From NCBI RefSeq assembly GCF_005519465.1, contig NZ_CP027858.1, positions 3,224,001 through 3,288,000 on the forward strand: a DNA stretch of 64,000 nucleotides, given 5' to 3'. Source of the DNA: Streptomyces clavuligerus (GTDB taxonomy: Bacteria > Actinomycetota > Actinomycetes > Streptomycetales > Streptomycetaceae). The notes under the pieces were generated by a model, which was not told the DNA's origin, ran no database searches, and was given only the letters and a program-made list of their open reading frames with translations. The stretch's first letter is position 1. Each line of letters opens with the position of its first letter. The position numbers and the translations under genes were made by a program. Of the stretch, positions 46,118-54,963 are shown piece by piece.

Positions 46118-47962
46118 TCAGCCCTCCACCTCGTAGGACCGCTTCTCGATCAGCTCCCCGTCCCGGAAGCAGAAGCGGAACACCGCGTCGGACGTGAAGG
46201 AGTCGGGTATGTCCGTCGACAGCAGCACCACGCACTCGGCGTCCGCGGGCCGCTTCGGCCCCTTGTCCTTCAGCTCCTCCGGGACGAAGGGCTCCCCCTC
46301 GGGCAGCAGCTCGCGTACCTCCGCCTCCGCGGTCCCGACCTCGATCCGGTCGTACAGCTCCGGAGTGACGGACGAGTCGTCGACCTCGTTGACGGCGAGC
46401 CACAGTCCGCCGACGATCAGCAGCAGCAGCACCAGCGCTCCGCCGGCGGCCGCCATGCAGCCGATGCCCACCCCGCTGACCCGGCCCCGGCGCCTGCTCG
46501 CGTCCAGCTCCCCCATCAGCATCTCCCGGGTCGACGCGCTCCAGTCCATGACCGGCATCCCGTCGGGCCCCGCACCACCGCCGACACCGCCGAAGCCACC
46601 GCCGACACGGTGACCGCCGACACCGGCGCCACCGGCACCGGCGCCCCCCGGCAGATCCTGCGGCGGCTGCCACAGCGCATCGTCGGGAACGGCCGCCACC
46701 GCGGTGTGCTCCGTCTCCCCGTACGGCAGCACTCCGGCCACCCGGAACCCACCGCCCTCGACGGTCCCCGCGTGCACCATGCCGCCGACCAGCCGCGCCC
46801 GCTCCCGCAGCCCGGTGAGCCCCTGTCCGCCGCTGACCACGTCGCCGACGGCCGACAGGGGCGGCCCGTTGACGGTCTCCACGACCAGCGAGTCGGGCTC
46901 GTACCGCAGCGCCACGTCGATCGGCGCCCCGGGCGCGTGCTTGTACGCGTTGGTCAGCGCCTCCTGGACGATGCGGTACGCGGCGTGGTCGGCCGCGGCG
47001 GCCAGCGGACGGGGCTCCCCCTCGGTCCGCAGCCGCACCGTGTTCCCCGCGGCGCAGGCGGCCTCCACCAGGGCGGCGATCCCCGCGGTCCCCCGGGCGG
47101 CGCGCCCCGTCTCGTCCACCGGGTCCGGCGACGGCTGCTCGACGCCGTCCCGGAGGATGCCCACCACCTCGCGCAGCTCGTGCATGGCGCTGACGGCGGC
47201 GGTCCGCAGCACCCCGACCGCCTCCCGCTGGCGCCCGGTCAGCTCCGGGTCGACCTCCAGCGCGCCCGTGTGCACGGCGATCAGCGCGAGCTGGTGCCCG
47301 AGGCTGTCGTGCATGTCCTGGGCGATGCGCTGGCGCTCCTTGAGCCGTGCCTGACCGGCGATCATCTGGCGTTCCCACAGCAGCTTGGCGTTGCGCTCCT
47401 GAAGGGCGTGCAGCAGTGTCTGCCGCTGGGCCCAGTACCGTCCGACCAGGCCGGGGACGACCACCATCGCCAGGAAGAAGAGCAGCGACAGCAGCAGGGT
47501 GTTCGGGGTGAACGGCAGCGTCTCCCGGCCGACGACGGCCATGGCGGCCATGACGGCCGTGCCCGCCGCGTACGCGCCGCAGAACGCGAGGGCCGCCCGC
47601 GCCCGGCCCGCCACCCTCAGACCCGCGGACCAGCCCGCCAGGATCTCCACGAGGATCATGCCGCCGGAGTCCCCGCCGAGGGCGCAGCTCACGATCAGCA
47701 CGGGAACGGGGAACCGGCGCCGCAGCAGCGTCAGCACCGCGGCGACGACGGCGAACCCGGCGGCCCGGACGGTCCCCTCGTCGAGCGTCTTCTCCAGGAA
47801 GGCCGTCAGGATCGTCACGGCCAGCACGAGCACCAGCTCGGCGCCCATGCCCCGGCCCGGCTCCAGGAGCTGGTTCCGGCCGGGGCGCTGCGAGGGCGGC
47901 GACGCCAGCCAGGTCCAGCCCGCGCGCAGTCCGGCCAGGGTCTTCGAGGATGAGAGCTTCAC
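46118..47962 (-). CDS. Sensor histidine kinase with extra C-terminal membrane helix and outside domain
   Basis: Kinase of 614 aa. N-terminal membrane block with about five helices (40-180); dimerisation and phospho-acceptor domain of HisKA_3 type with His218 in RIAQDMHDSLGHQL; HATPase domain (about 300-410) with N box EALTNAYKHAPG and G box GGQGLTGLRERA. Unusually, the ATPase is followed by a Gly-rich linker, another transmembrane helix (about 500-524) and an 85-residue outside domain (YDRIEVGTAEAEVRELL, ECVVLLST, FRFCFRDGELIEKRSYEV), which looks BamE/SmpA-like. Ordinary NarL-type kinases stop at the ATPase. GTG 47962 start, weak ribosome site. Located directly upstream of its regulator. Confidence 0.88.
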   Translation of the reverse strand: MKLSSSKTLAGLRAGWTWLASPPSQRPGRNQLLEPGRGMGAELVLVLAVTILTAFLEKTLDEGTVRAAGFAVVAAVLTLLRRRFPVPVLIVSCALGGDSGGMILVEILAGWSAGLRVAGRARAALAFCGAYAAGTAVMAAMAVVGRETLPFTPNTLLLSLLFFLAMVVVPGLVGRYWAQRQTLLHALQERNAKLLWERQMIAGQARLKERQRIAQDMHDSLGHQLALIAVHTGALEVDPELTGRQREAVGVLRTAAVSAMHELREVVGILRDGVEQPSPDPVDETGRAARGTAGIAALVEAACAAGNTVRLRTEGEPRPLAAAADHAAYRIVQEALTNAYKHAPGAPIDVALRYEPDSLVVETVNGPPLSAVGDVVSGGQGLTGLRERARLVGGMVHAGTVEGGGFRVAGVLPYGETEHTAVAAVPDDALWQPPQDLPGGAGAGGAGVGGHRVGGGFGGVGGGAGPDGMPVMDWSASTREMLMGELDASRRRGRVSGVGIGCMAAAGGALVLLLLIVGGLWLAVNEVDDSSVTPELYDRIEVGTAEAEVRELLPEGEPFVPEELKDKGPKRPADAECVVLLSTDIPDSFTSDAVFRFCFRDGELIEKRSYEVEG

Positions 47963-48532
47963 AGCAGCACCCTAGGAAGCGGAATCCGGCCAGGACCGCC
48001 GACTTTCGTCCCGCTCCGGCACGACGAAGGTCGCGACCCCGCCGAACAGACCCCGCCGAACGGGCCCCGCGCGCCGGGCGGTCCCCGAGCGGCCCGGAAC
48101 AAGGAGAAGCCTCGAATGTGACGAAGGACACGCAACGGAAGGGCGTCACTCTGCGTTCACCCTTCACAGGAGCATCTGTGGCCCCACCACTGCGGAGAGC
48201 ATGGCCGAAAACCACCCCGCTGATGGCGGATGCCTCTCCGCCCGGCGGAGGGATCACGCTCCGAACCGCCCCGGGGACGAGGAGACTTGCGGCCTTCCCG
48301 GCGCACCCGCGCACGGCCGGAACCAGCCCTCCGCGGCGGCGCCCAGGTGGCCGACGACCGAGCGGCGACTTCCCTATGACCCGGGGAATACCACGGGAAA
48401 AGTGCGCTGTCCCGCTATGGGATCTTAAAACGGTCAGGCCGAGCCACACATGGTCACGCCTCTTCATCGGACGCCCGCGCAAATCCCCTGCCGGCGTTGT
48501 TTCTTTTGGTGGACCCCGGCGATGCATGGCTC
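47963..48532. other. Gene-free stretch upstream of a transposase remnant
   Basis: 570 bp between the divergent kinase and the transposase fragment. The left half is ordinary GC-rich DNA. The right half is AT-richer (for example ATGGGATCTTAAAAC near 48416-48430), suggesting imported DNA. A GTGACG...CGTCAC pair (48118-48157) is visible. Frames here give no recognisable protein. Confidence 0.4.
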
Positions 48533-48928
48533 ATGACCGACCTGGTGGACCGGCTGGTGCCGGAGGAATTGTGGACGGCCTTCCGGCAGGTGGTGCCCCC
48601 GGCGGAGACACGGCGCCCCCAGGGCGGCGGACGCCGTCGCGCCGAGGACCGCGCGACCCTGGCCGCGATCGTCTTCGTGGCCACGTCCGGTTGCACCTGG
48701 CGGCAGCTCCCCCCGGTCTTCGGCCCGAGCTGGCCCACGGTCTACCGGCACTTCGCCCGGTGGAGCACCGACGGCGTCTGGGCCCGGCTCCACACCGCCC
48801 TGTCCGGCCCCCGGACCCCGCGGCACGGCCCCGACGGCCCCGACGGAACGGGCTGGTCCCGGCACGCGGCCGATTCCATCCGGCTGCGCGCCGCCCACAG
48901 AAAAAATGGCCGCCCGCACACCAAATAA
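48533..48928 (+). pseudogene. Truncated IS5-family transposase (DUF4096 N-terminal part)
   Basis: 131 aa from ATG 48533. The DUF4096 helix-turn-helix domain is clear: LVDRLVPEELWTAFRQVVPP, RRRAEDRATLAAIVFVATSG, CTWRQLPPVFGPSWPTVYRH. It continues to SRHAADSIRLRAAHRKNG, where complete IS5 transposases go on with the DDE catalytic core, but here a TAA stops it and nothing homologous follows in any frame. No terminal inverted repeats were found. The tail and 3' flank are unusually AT-rich. Probably a relic; a retained DNA-binding use cannot be excluded. Confidence 0.75.
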
Positions 48929-49117
48929 AACAGCACAAAATCACTCCGCGATAACCCTCGGCTGACTTATGTTCCTGGACGACTCCAAGACGTTCGGAAG
49001 GTGTCCGGAAGTGGTCCGGAGCGGTCCGGAGAATGCGCGCGCTCCGACAACCCGCCCCCTGCTGCTCTTCCGGCTGTTTCCGGCTGTTTCCGGCTGCTCC
49101 GAGAAAGAAGGGCCCCA

Positions 49118-50059
49118 GTGAACGGACCGCGGTGCGTGGCGCTCCGCCGCAGCCTTGCCTCCGTGGCGGTTCTGACCTCCTCCGTGGCCATGGTCATGGT
49201 CACGGGCTGTGCCCGGGACGACGACCGGACCGGCAACGGCACGACAGCCGGCGCCCCCAGGGACCCCGACCGCGGCACCTGGCCCGCCGCCCAGGCGGCC
49301 GACGGTCTCGCCAAGGGCCTGGCCCTGCCGCTCCAGAGCTATCTGATCGGCTATGCGCAGCAGGTGACCGTCCTCCGTGCCCAGCAGGCCCTACAGAGCG
49401 CGTGCATGGCGAAATTCGGCTTCACCTACGAACCACCGGAGCCCGGGCTCCATCCCCCGCCGAGCGCGGACGACGCCAATATGCCCCGCCGTTACGGCGT
49501 GGCCGACCTGGAACAGGTACGCCGGCACGGTTATCACCTGCCGGACAACAGCGGTGAACCACCCGCCTACTCCATGGAGTCGGAAGCCGCCGAGGCCGCG
49601 CTCATGGGCCGGACCAAAACCGGGGAGAAGCCCACCACCGCGGGAATTCCCGAGGGCGGTTGCCTGGGCGAGTCCGAACGCCGGATCGGCAGGGTCGACG
49701 GCGCTCTGGCCAGCCGGTTGAACAATCAGGGATTCGACTCCTCCCAGGCCGATCCGGCGGTGCGCGAGGTCGTCGGGAAATGGTCCGCGTGCATGCGGCA
49801 GAAGGGCTACACCGTCTCCACCCCGCTGGACGCGGCCGAACTCCCCGGCTCCCTGAACGCCCCCTCCCCCACACCCAGGGAGATCGCCGTCGCCGTCGCC
49901 GACGTGGAGTGCAAGCAGTCCACGGATCTCGTCGCGGTCTGGTTCGCGGCGGAGACCGCGATCCAGAACGAGCTGATCGAGAAGAACCAGCTCGCTCTTC
50001 AGGAGGCCAAGCAGACCACCGAGGCCGCGGTCAGGAACGCGGCCCGCACGGACTCCTGA
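49118..50059 (+). CDS. Secreted lipoprotein, exporter-cluster associated
   Basis: Lipoprotein of 313 aa: signal peptide ending in the lipobox VTGC, with the lipidated Cys followed by ARDDD. Start GTG 49118 has AAGAAGGG at normal spacing; farther starts lack a ribosome site. The mature part has two short Cys motifs (SACMAKFGFTYE and SACMRQKGYTVS) and two other Cys (GGCLGE, DVECKQS), suggesting disulfides, and a helical C terminus (LIEKNQLALQEAKQTTEAAV). I know no named family; similar lipoproteins accompany MacB-type exporters in actinomycetes. Repeats TTTCCGGCTG and GTCCGGAG crowd its upstream region. Followed by a small secreted protein and an exporter on the same strand. Confidence 0.72.
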   Translation: MNGPRCVALRRSLASVAVLTSSVAMVMVTGCARDDDRTGNGTTAGAPRDPDRGTWPAAQAADGLAKGLALPLQSYLIGYAQQVTVLRAQQALQSACMAKFGFTYEPPEPGLHPPPSADDANMPRRYGVADLEQVRRHGYHLPDNSGEPPAYSMESEAAEAALMGRTKTGEKPTTAGIPEGGCLGESERRIGRVDGALASRLNNQGFDSSQADPAVREVVGKWSACMRQKGYTVSTPLDAAELPGSLNAPSPTPREIAVAVADVECKQSTDLVAVWFAAETAIQNELIEKNQLALQEAKQTTEAAVRNAARTDS

Positions 50060-50099
50060 CCCAGTTGTCCGACCGGCCCCGTCCACAGGAGGAATTCCC

Positions 50100-50594
50100 A
50101 TGAAGAACATCGCCCGGCTGGCCGCAGGCTTCACCCTGGCCGCGTCCGCGAGCCTTTTCGCCGTCCCGACGGCCCAGGCCACCCCGATCTCGTACTCGGG
50201 CAACGAATGCAGTGCCAGCAAGGCCAATTGCTTCGCCCTGTTCTACAACTCCGGTGTCAATACCTGGACGTCGTCCTGCTTCCTCTCCAACCAGAGCATC
50301 AACGACCTCTACGGATACAGCCCCAACGGTGCCACGCTGGTGCGCTTCGTCTTCCGTCCGCACGAGGTGACGATCAACAGCAACCTGGGTGTCTCCCGGT
50401 GTGTCGGCGACGGTGACGCACAGGCGGTGAAGAACAACGCCGCGGCCGGGACGAGCGGCGAGGCTTCCGCCACCAACACCGTCTACTTCAACTCCGGTTA
50501 CACCGGCCCCTCGCAGAGCTTCGCGCCCCGTTCCACCGCGAACCTGAACGCGACCCTCAAGAACGAGAACGCCTCCATCAAGCGCACGTCCTGA
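50100..50594 (+). CDS. Small secreted four-cysteine protein
   Basis: No recognised family. 164 aa with a classical signal peptide (MKNIARLAAGFTLAASASL to AQA; mature protein begins TPISYSGN). The mature part of about 137 residues has four Cys (NECSASKANCFAL, SSCFLSN, SRCVGDG), which could make two disulfides, and is Asn/Ser-rich (22 or more Asn) and probably beta-rich. ATG follows AGGAGG at good spacing. The 5' Cys pattern recalls I36-like inhibitors weakly. It sits between the lipoprotein and the exporter adaptor but is separated from the latter by a strong hairpin, so it may be a cargo or an independent extracellular protein. Confidence 0.65.
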   Translation: MKNIARLAAGFTLAASASLFAVPTAQATPISYSGNECSASKANCFALFYNSGVNTWTSSCFLSNQSINDLYGYSPNGATLVRFVFRPHEVTINSNLGVSRCVGDGDAQAVKNNAAAGTSGEASATNTVYFNSGYTGPSQSFAPRSTANLNATLKNENASIKRTS

Positions 50595-50598
50595 CCCC

Positions 50599-50643
50599 CG
50601 GTACCGCCCGGTCCGCCCGGTCCGCGCGGACCGGGCGGTACCG
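50599..50643 (+). terminator. Strong hairpin after the small secreted protein
   Basis: Perfect 18-bp arms (50599-50616 and 50626-50643) with a 9-nt loop directly after the stop codon; the longest perfect hairpin noticed in the window. It splits the cluster into two transcription units. Confidence 0.8.
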
Positions 50644-50713
50644 CGGCAGATGTCCTGATGACTCTCTTCGGTTTGGTTCAGCTCGGTTCGGCAGCAGATC
50701 GGCGGATGTATCC

Positions 50714-52177
50714 ATGAATCCGGTGACAGTGGGGACAGCAGGGGCAGCGGTGACGGAAGAGCCGCGACCCGAGGTCCCGCAACGGGCCCGGGACACCGCG
50801 CTGGCCCGGCGCAGACGGCTCGCCGTGGCCGTCGCCGTGGGCGCCGCCGTGATCGCCGCGGGCGGTATGGCCGCCTCCGGCTGGGTGCAGTCACCGGCCC
50901 AGGCCGCGGCCGACACCAGCCCGCCCGCGCCGAGCGCCGTCACGGCCCCCGTGGAGAGGAAGGTCCTGCGCTCCACCACGGTGGTCCGGGGGACGTTCTC
51001 CAGCGGACGGGCGGTCGCGGCCCGGCCCGTCTCGGTGGCCGCGACCGCGACGTCCGACCCGACGGGGACGCTGCTCGTCACCGGCGTCTTCACCCGGCCG
51101 GGCAGACCCGCGCCCGCGGGCCGGGCCCTGCTGGAGTACTCCGGACGGCCGGTGTTCGCGCTCCCGGGCGCGATACCCGCGTACCGCGATCTCTCCCCGG
51201 GGGACCGCGGGAAGGACGTCGACCAGTTGCAACGGGCCCTGCGCTCACTCGGCCACGGCACCGGCGCCGACGCTGCCGGGCGATTCGGATCGGGTACCGC
51301 CGGCGCGCTGGGGAAGCTGTACCGCGCGATGGGCTACGAACCCCCGCTCGCGGCGCCCGGCGCAAAGGCCCAGGCCGAAGACACGGGCACGGGCACGGCC
51401 CCGTCCCTGGACACAGCGGCCACCGGCCCCGCCCGGCCCCCCACGAGCACCGGCACGGGCAGGGGAGGCGGAGCCACGAGCGACCCCTCCCTCGCCCTGG
51501 CGCCCACCGCCGCGCCGGCCGTACGGGACGCCGTCGCGCAGCCGATGCTCCCCGCGTCCGAGGTCGTCTACGTACCCGGCCTGCCCGCCCGGGTCGTCTC
51601 CGTCCCCGTCCGCGTCGGCGACAGCGTCGACGGCCCGGTGATCACCCTGGCCCGCAGCGGGATGACCCTCGTCGGACGGCTGGACCCCGCCCAGGCGGGC
51701 CTGGTGACCGAGGGCCTCGCCGTGACCGTGCTCTCCGAGACCACCGGGGCGGAGCAGCGGGGCACCGTGGACTCCGTCGGCAAGCCGGTCACGCCCGCAC
51801 CCGGCGGAAAGCCGGGAGCCGGAACCGGAGCGGAGGGAAGCGGCACCGGGGACACCGCCCCGGACAAGGACCCCACCGCCCTGACCCCCCATGTCCCGCT
51901 CACCATCAAGCCCACCCGCCCCTGGGACGACGCGCTGGCGGGCCAGGACGTCCGCATCACCATCACCTCGGCCGCCACCGACGGCCCGGTCCTGGCCGTC
52001 CCGCTGGCCGCGGTCTCCGCCGGAGCCGACACCCGGACCACCGTCACCGTGCTCACCGGCCGCACGGAACAACGCACCGTCGAGGTGAAGGCGGGGGTGT
52101 CCGCCGACGGGATGGTGGCCGTGACCCCCGTGAACGGCGGGCTGCGCGCCGGTGACCAGGTCGTGGTCGGCCGGTGA
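50714..52177 (+). CDS. Exporter adaptor with peptidoglycan-binding domain (MacA-like)
   Basis: Membrane-anchored periplasmic-type adaptor of 487 aa. One N-terminal helix (about 35-58, RRLAVAVAVGAAVIAAGG) anchors it; VERKVLRSTTVVRGTF starts the barrel region. A peptidoglycan-binding domain is inserted (DLSPGDRGKDVDQLQRALRS, about 159-180). A Gly/Thr/Ser linker, a lipoyl/barrel-type segment (LPARVVSVPVRVGDSVDG) and a C-terminal membrane-proximal domain (VLAVPLAAVSAG, RTEQRTVEVKAGVS) follow. Stop overlaps the start of the ATPase (GTGA). This layout is common for Gram-positive MacAB-like exporters of peptides or antibiotics. ATG 50714 has only a weak ribosome site. Confidence 0.85.
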   Translation: MNPVTVGTAGAAVTEEPRPEVPQRARDTALARRRRLAVAVAVGAAVIAAGGMAASGWVQSPAQAAADTSPPAPSAVTAPVERKVLRSTTVVRGTFSSGRAVAARPVSVAATATSDPTGTLLVTGVFTRPGRPAPAGRALLEYSGRPVFALPGAIPAYRDLSPGDRGKDVDQLQRALRSLGHGTGADAAGRFGSGTAGALGKLYRAMGYEPPLAAPGAKAQAEDTGTGTAPSLDTAATGPARPPTSTGTGRGGGATSDPSLALAPTAAPAVRDAVAQPMLPASEVVYVPGLPARVVSVPVRVGDSVDGPVITLARSGMTLVGRLDPAQAGLVTEGLAVTVLSETTGAEQRGTVDSVGKPVTPAPGGKPGAGTGAEGSGTGDTAPDKDPTALTPHVPLTIKPTRPWDDALAGQDVRITITSAATDGPVLAVPLAAVSAGADTRTTVTVLTGRTEQRTVEVKAGVSADGMVAVTPVNGGLRAGDQVVVGR

Positions 52178-52959
52178 TCCAGCGTCTGCGCCGGTTGACG
52201 CGCCGCCCCCGGGCCGGGGCCCGCACCCCCGCGCCACCGCCCGCCGCCGATGCCGCCCCGGACGGCAGCCGCCGAAGCCGCTGGGTGGTGGAGCTGTCGG
52301 GCTGCGGACGCACCTTCTCCGGCACCCCGCCCGTCGTCGCCCTGCGCCCGGCGGACCTGGGAGTGGCCCACGGGGACTACGTCGCCGTCGTCGGCCCGTC
52401 CGGCTCCGGTAAATCCACCCTCCTGAACGTGCTCGGCCTGCTGGACCGGCCGACCTCGGGCACCTACACCCTGGCCGGACGGGACACCGCGGACCTGGAC
52501 GAACGCGAGCGCACGGCCCTGCGCGGCCATCGCATCGGCTTTGTCTTCCAGGCGTTCCATCTGCTGCCCCACCGCACGGCGCTGGAGAACGTCGCCCTCG
52601 CGCGGCTCTATGTCACCCCCCGCGGCCCGTCCCGGGAGGCCGCGGCGGCTGCCGCGCTCCACCGCGTCGGACTGTCACACCGGCTGCACGCCCTGCCCAC
52701 CGTCCTCTCCGGTGGCGAGCGCCAGCGCGTGGCCGTGGCCCGGGCTCTCGTCAACACCCCCGATCTGCTGCTGTGCGACGAGCCGACCGGCAACCTCGAC
52801 TCCGTCACCGCCGCCTCGGTCATGGACCTCCTGGAGGAGCTGAACACCTCCGGGGTCACCGTCGTCGTGATCACCCATGACCCCGCCGTCGCCGCCCGCG
52901 CCCGCCGGATCGTCACGATGCTCGACGGCCACCTCACCGAAGCGGAAGCCGCCTCATGA
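52174..52959 (+). CDS. ABC transporter ATP-binding protein, MacB type
   Basis: ATPase of 261 aa. After an Arg/Pro-rich leader of about 35 residues: Walker [11 protein letters not shown]-loop GFVFQAFHLLPHRTA, signature SGGERQR, Walker B LLCDEPTGNLD and H-loop VVVITHDP. The FQAFHLLP word is typical of MacB/LolD subfamily. GTG 52174 overlaps the adaptor stop and the gene's stop overlaps the permease start (ATGA), so adaptor, ATPase and permease are made together. Confidence 0.93.
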   Translation: MIQRLRRLTRRPRAGARTPAPPPAADAAPDGSRRSRWVVELSGCGRTFSGTPPVVALRPADLGVAHGDYVAVVGPSGSGKSTLLNVLGLLDRPTSGTYTLAGRDTADLDERERTALRGHRIGFVFQAFHLLPHRTALENVALARLYVTPRGPSREAAAAAALHRVGLSHRLHALPTVLSGGERQRVAVARALVNTPDLLLCDEPTGNLDSVTAASVMDLLEELNTSGVTVVVITHDPAVAARARRIVTMLDGHLTEAEAAS

Positions 52960-54224
52960 TCCGTTCCCGCCGCGGCGTCGGCGCGGGACCCGCCTCACCG
53001 GCAACACCCCGTACCCGGCTCTCCCTCGCCGACACGGTCGCCGAGGCCCTGGCCGGACTCGTCCAGCGTCCCGGCCGCTCCGTGCTCACCCTGCTCGGCA
53101 CCGTCCTCGGCGTCGGCTCCTTCGTCGCCGTCCTCGGCCTCACCTCGACCGCGACCAGCCAGATCGGCCAGTCCTTCAGCCTCCTCCAGGAGACGACCGT
53201 CACCGTCGACGACACCGCGACCGGCCCCGGGACCCCGGGGAGCGGCGGCGGAATGTCCTTCCCCGAGGACACCGACGCCCGGCTGGAGCGGCTGACCGGG
53301 GTCAGCGCGGGCGGCGTCTGGTGGCCCCTGCCGCTGCGCGACCCACGGGTGGCCGCCCGGCCCACGGCCACGGCCCCGGACGGCCGGAGCAGTGTGGGCC
53401 TGTACGCGGCCAGCCCGGGAGCGATCCGGGCCATGCGGCCGACGCTGTCCGACGGCACGGTCTTCGACGACTTCCACCAGCGCCGCGCGGAACGTGTGTG
53501 CCTCCTCGGCAGTGGCGCCGCCCGCCGGCTCGGCATCCACCGCGCCGACACCCGGGCCGCCGTCTTCATCAATGACACCGCGTACACCGTGCTCGGCATC
53601 GTGGACGACACGGAGCGCCTGCCGCAGACCCTGCTCGGTGTGATCATTCCCAGCGGTACGGCCACCGCCCGCTACGGCCCGCCGCGGGACACCCCCGCCC
53701 AGGCCCTGGTGCACACCCGGCCCGGCGCCGCCCGGGTCGTCGCGGCCCAGGCCGCCCTCGCGCTCCGCCCGGACCGGCCCGAACTGCTCAAGGCCGTCCC
53801 CCCGCCGGACCCCCGCACCCTGCGGGACCGGGTCGACACCGATCTGTCGGGCCTCTTCCTCCTGCTGGCCGCCATCTGTCTCGCCGTGGGCGCCGTCGGG
53901 ATCGCCAACACCACCCTGGTCGCCGTACTGGAACGCACCGGAGAGATCGGGCTGCGCCGGGCGCTGGGGGCACGCGGACGGCACATCACCGCCCAGTTCC
54001 TGACCGAGTCCACCGCCCTCGGCGCCCTCGGCGGGCTCGTCGGCACCGCCATCGGTATCGCGACCGTGCTGGTCACGGCCCTCGTCCAGGAGTGGACCGC
54101 CGTCCTGGAGCCGTACGCCGTCCTGCCCGCGCCGCTCATCGGCGCCCTCGTCGGCTTTCTCGCGGGCCTCTACCCGGCCTGGCGCGCCGCCCGGATCGAA
54201 CCCGTCGAGGCGCTCCGCCGCTGA
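52956..54224 (+). CDS. ABC transporter permease, MacB type
   Basis: FtsX/MacB permease of 422 aa: TM1 (about 41-62, LTLLGTVLGVGSFVAVLGL), an extracytoplasmic MacB_PCD domain (about 65-280, with RRLGIHRADTRAAVFINDTA and VLGIVDDTERLPQTLLG), then three C-terminal helices (FLLLAAICLAVGAVGIANTT; ALGGLVGTAIGIATVLVTAL; PLIGALVGFLAGLYPAWRAA). Ending RIEPVEALRR is the family hallmark. Last gene of the adaptor-ATPase-permease operon. Cargo unknown; the upstream lipoprotein and four-Cys protein are the nearest candidates. Confidence 0.93.
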   Translation: MIRSRRGVGAGPASPATPRTRLSLADTVAEALAGLVQRPGRSVLTLLGTVLGVGSFVAVLGLTSTATSQIGQSFSLLQETTVTVDDTATGPGTPGSGGGMSFPEDTDARLERLTGVSAGGVWWPLPLRDPRVAARPTATAPDGRSSVGLYAASPGAIRAMRPTLSDGTVFDDFHQRRAERVCLLGSGAARRLGIHRADTRAAVFINDTAYTVLGIVDDTERLPQTLLGVIIPSGTATARYGPPRDTPAQALVHTRPGAARVVAAQAALALRPDRPELLKAVPPPDPRTLRDRVDTDLSGLFLLLAAICLAVGAVGIANTTLVAVLERTGEIGLRRALGARGRHITAQFLTESTALGALGGLVGTAIGIATVLVTALVQEWTAVLEPYAVLPAPLIGALVGFLAGLYPAWRAARIEPVEALRR

Positions 54225-54295
54225 ACCACCCCGCCGCCCCGGTCACCGCGGAGCGTGACCAGCCGTAGCAGGGCCGAAAAGACGGCAGACAGATA

Positions 54296-54331
54296 GAGAG
54301 GGCGGCATCGCTTCCGCGATACCGCCCTCTC
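54296..54331. terminator. Bidirectional hairpin terminator
   Basis: 16-nt arms (54296-54311 and 54316-54331) with one C-A mismatch and a TTCC loop, between the permease (plus) and tRNA-Leu (minus). Confidence 0.75.
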
Positions 54332-54363
54332 CGACGATCTCACAGATATCAGAGACATCTGCT

Positions 54364-54450
54364 TGGTGCGCGAGGGGGGAGTTGAACCCCCACGCCCTTT
54401 CGGGCACTGGAACCTGAATCCAGCGCGTCTGCCTATTCCGCCACCCGCGC
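54364..54450 (-). tRNA. tRNA-Leu, anticodon CAG, 3' CCA encoded
   Basis: On the minus strand the acceptor arms are GCGCGGG and CTCGCGC (one G-U pair), followed by discriminator A and an encoded CCA (54366-54364). The anticodon stem is CTGGA/TCCAG with loop TTCAGGT, giving anticodon CAG at 54416-54414, which reads CUG. The long class II variable arm (TGCCCGAAAGGGCG) is as expected for Leu, and the T arm has GGTTCAACTCC. CUG is a main Leu codon in this genome. Confidence 0.96.
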
Positions 54451-54963
54451 ATTGGGTGTTGTTGCTCGGTTGACCCGCTTTTCGGCGTGTCCCCCGTGGC
54501 GACATGCAGAAGATTAGCACGCTGCGCAGGGTGGAATCACATCCGTTTGTTCGACGGCCTCCCGGCGGCCCCCGGGCGGCCGGCCCACGACCCGCCGCAC
54601 CACCTCCCGTACCGCCTCCCGGCGCCCCTCCGGCGGCGCCCCGACGCCCCTCCCGGCGGGCCCCGGGCGCCCTCCGGAACGCTTCCGGTCCGCCCGGAGC
54701 CGACCGTGTACGGCGGGCGGCGGCGGGCAAACGGCACACAAAGGGAAGGAGTGAGACGAGACCCGCCCACAAGCCCCCTCCGCACCGCCCCCGCTCCTCC
54801 CCGGCGCACCCCGGGTGCGGGACACTGTCATCAGGCCGCCTCTACGATCCGTGTGAGAGGTGACACTCATCGACGGGGCAGACAAGGGGAACCAGCCGAT
54901 TTCCCGACGCGTGGATACGATCAGTAAGCAGTATCAGGACGGCAGCAACGGAGGAGGTGCCCG
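54451..54963. other. Gene-free stretch between tRNA-Leu and fhaA
   Basis: 513 bp that must contain the tRNA promoter (minus) and the fhaA operon promoter (plus). The middle is Pro/Arg-type GC-rich DNA without a credible gene. The 130 bp before fhaA are less GC-rich (for example GGATACGATCAGTAAGC, 54911-54927) and include the GGAGGAGG ribosome site of fhaA. No mobile gene is present beside the tRNA. Confidence 0.45.

Noticed and set aside
47950..48954. 334-codon plus-strand frame around the transposase fragment
   Set aside because: Different frame from the DUF4096 protein, Arg/Pro-rich, no homology signs.
54364..54963. Integrated element at the tRNA-Leu gene
   Set aside because: No integrase, no repeated tRNA 3' end and core genes on both sides.
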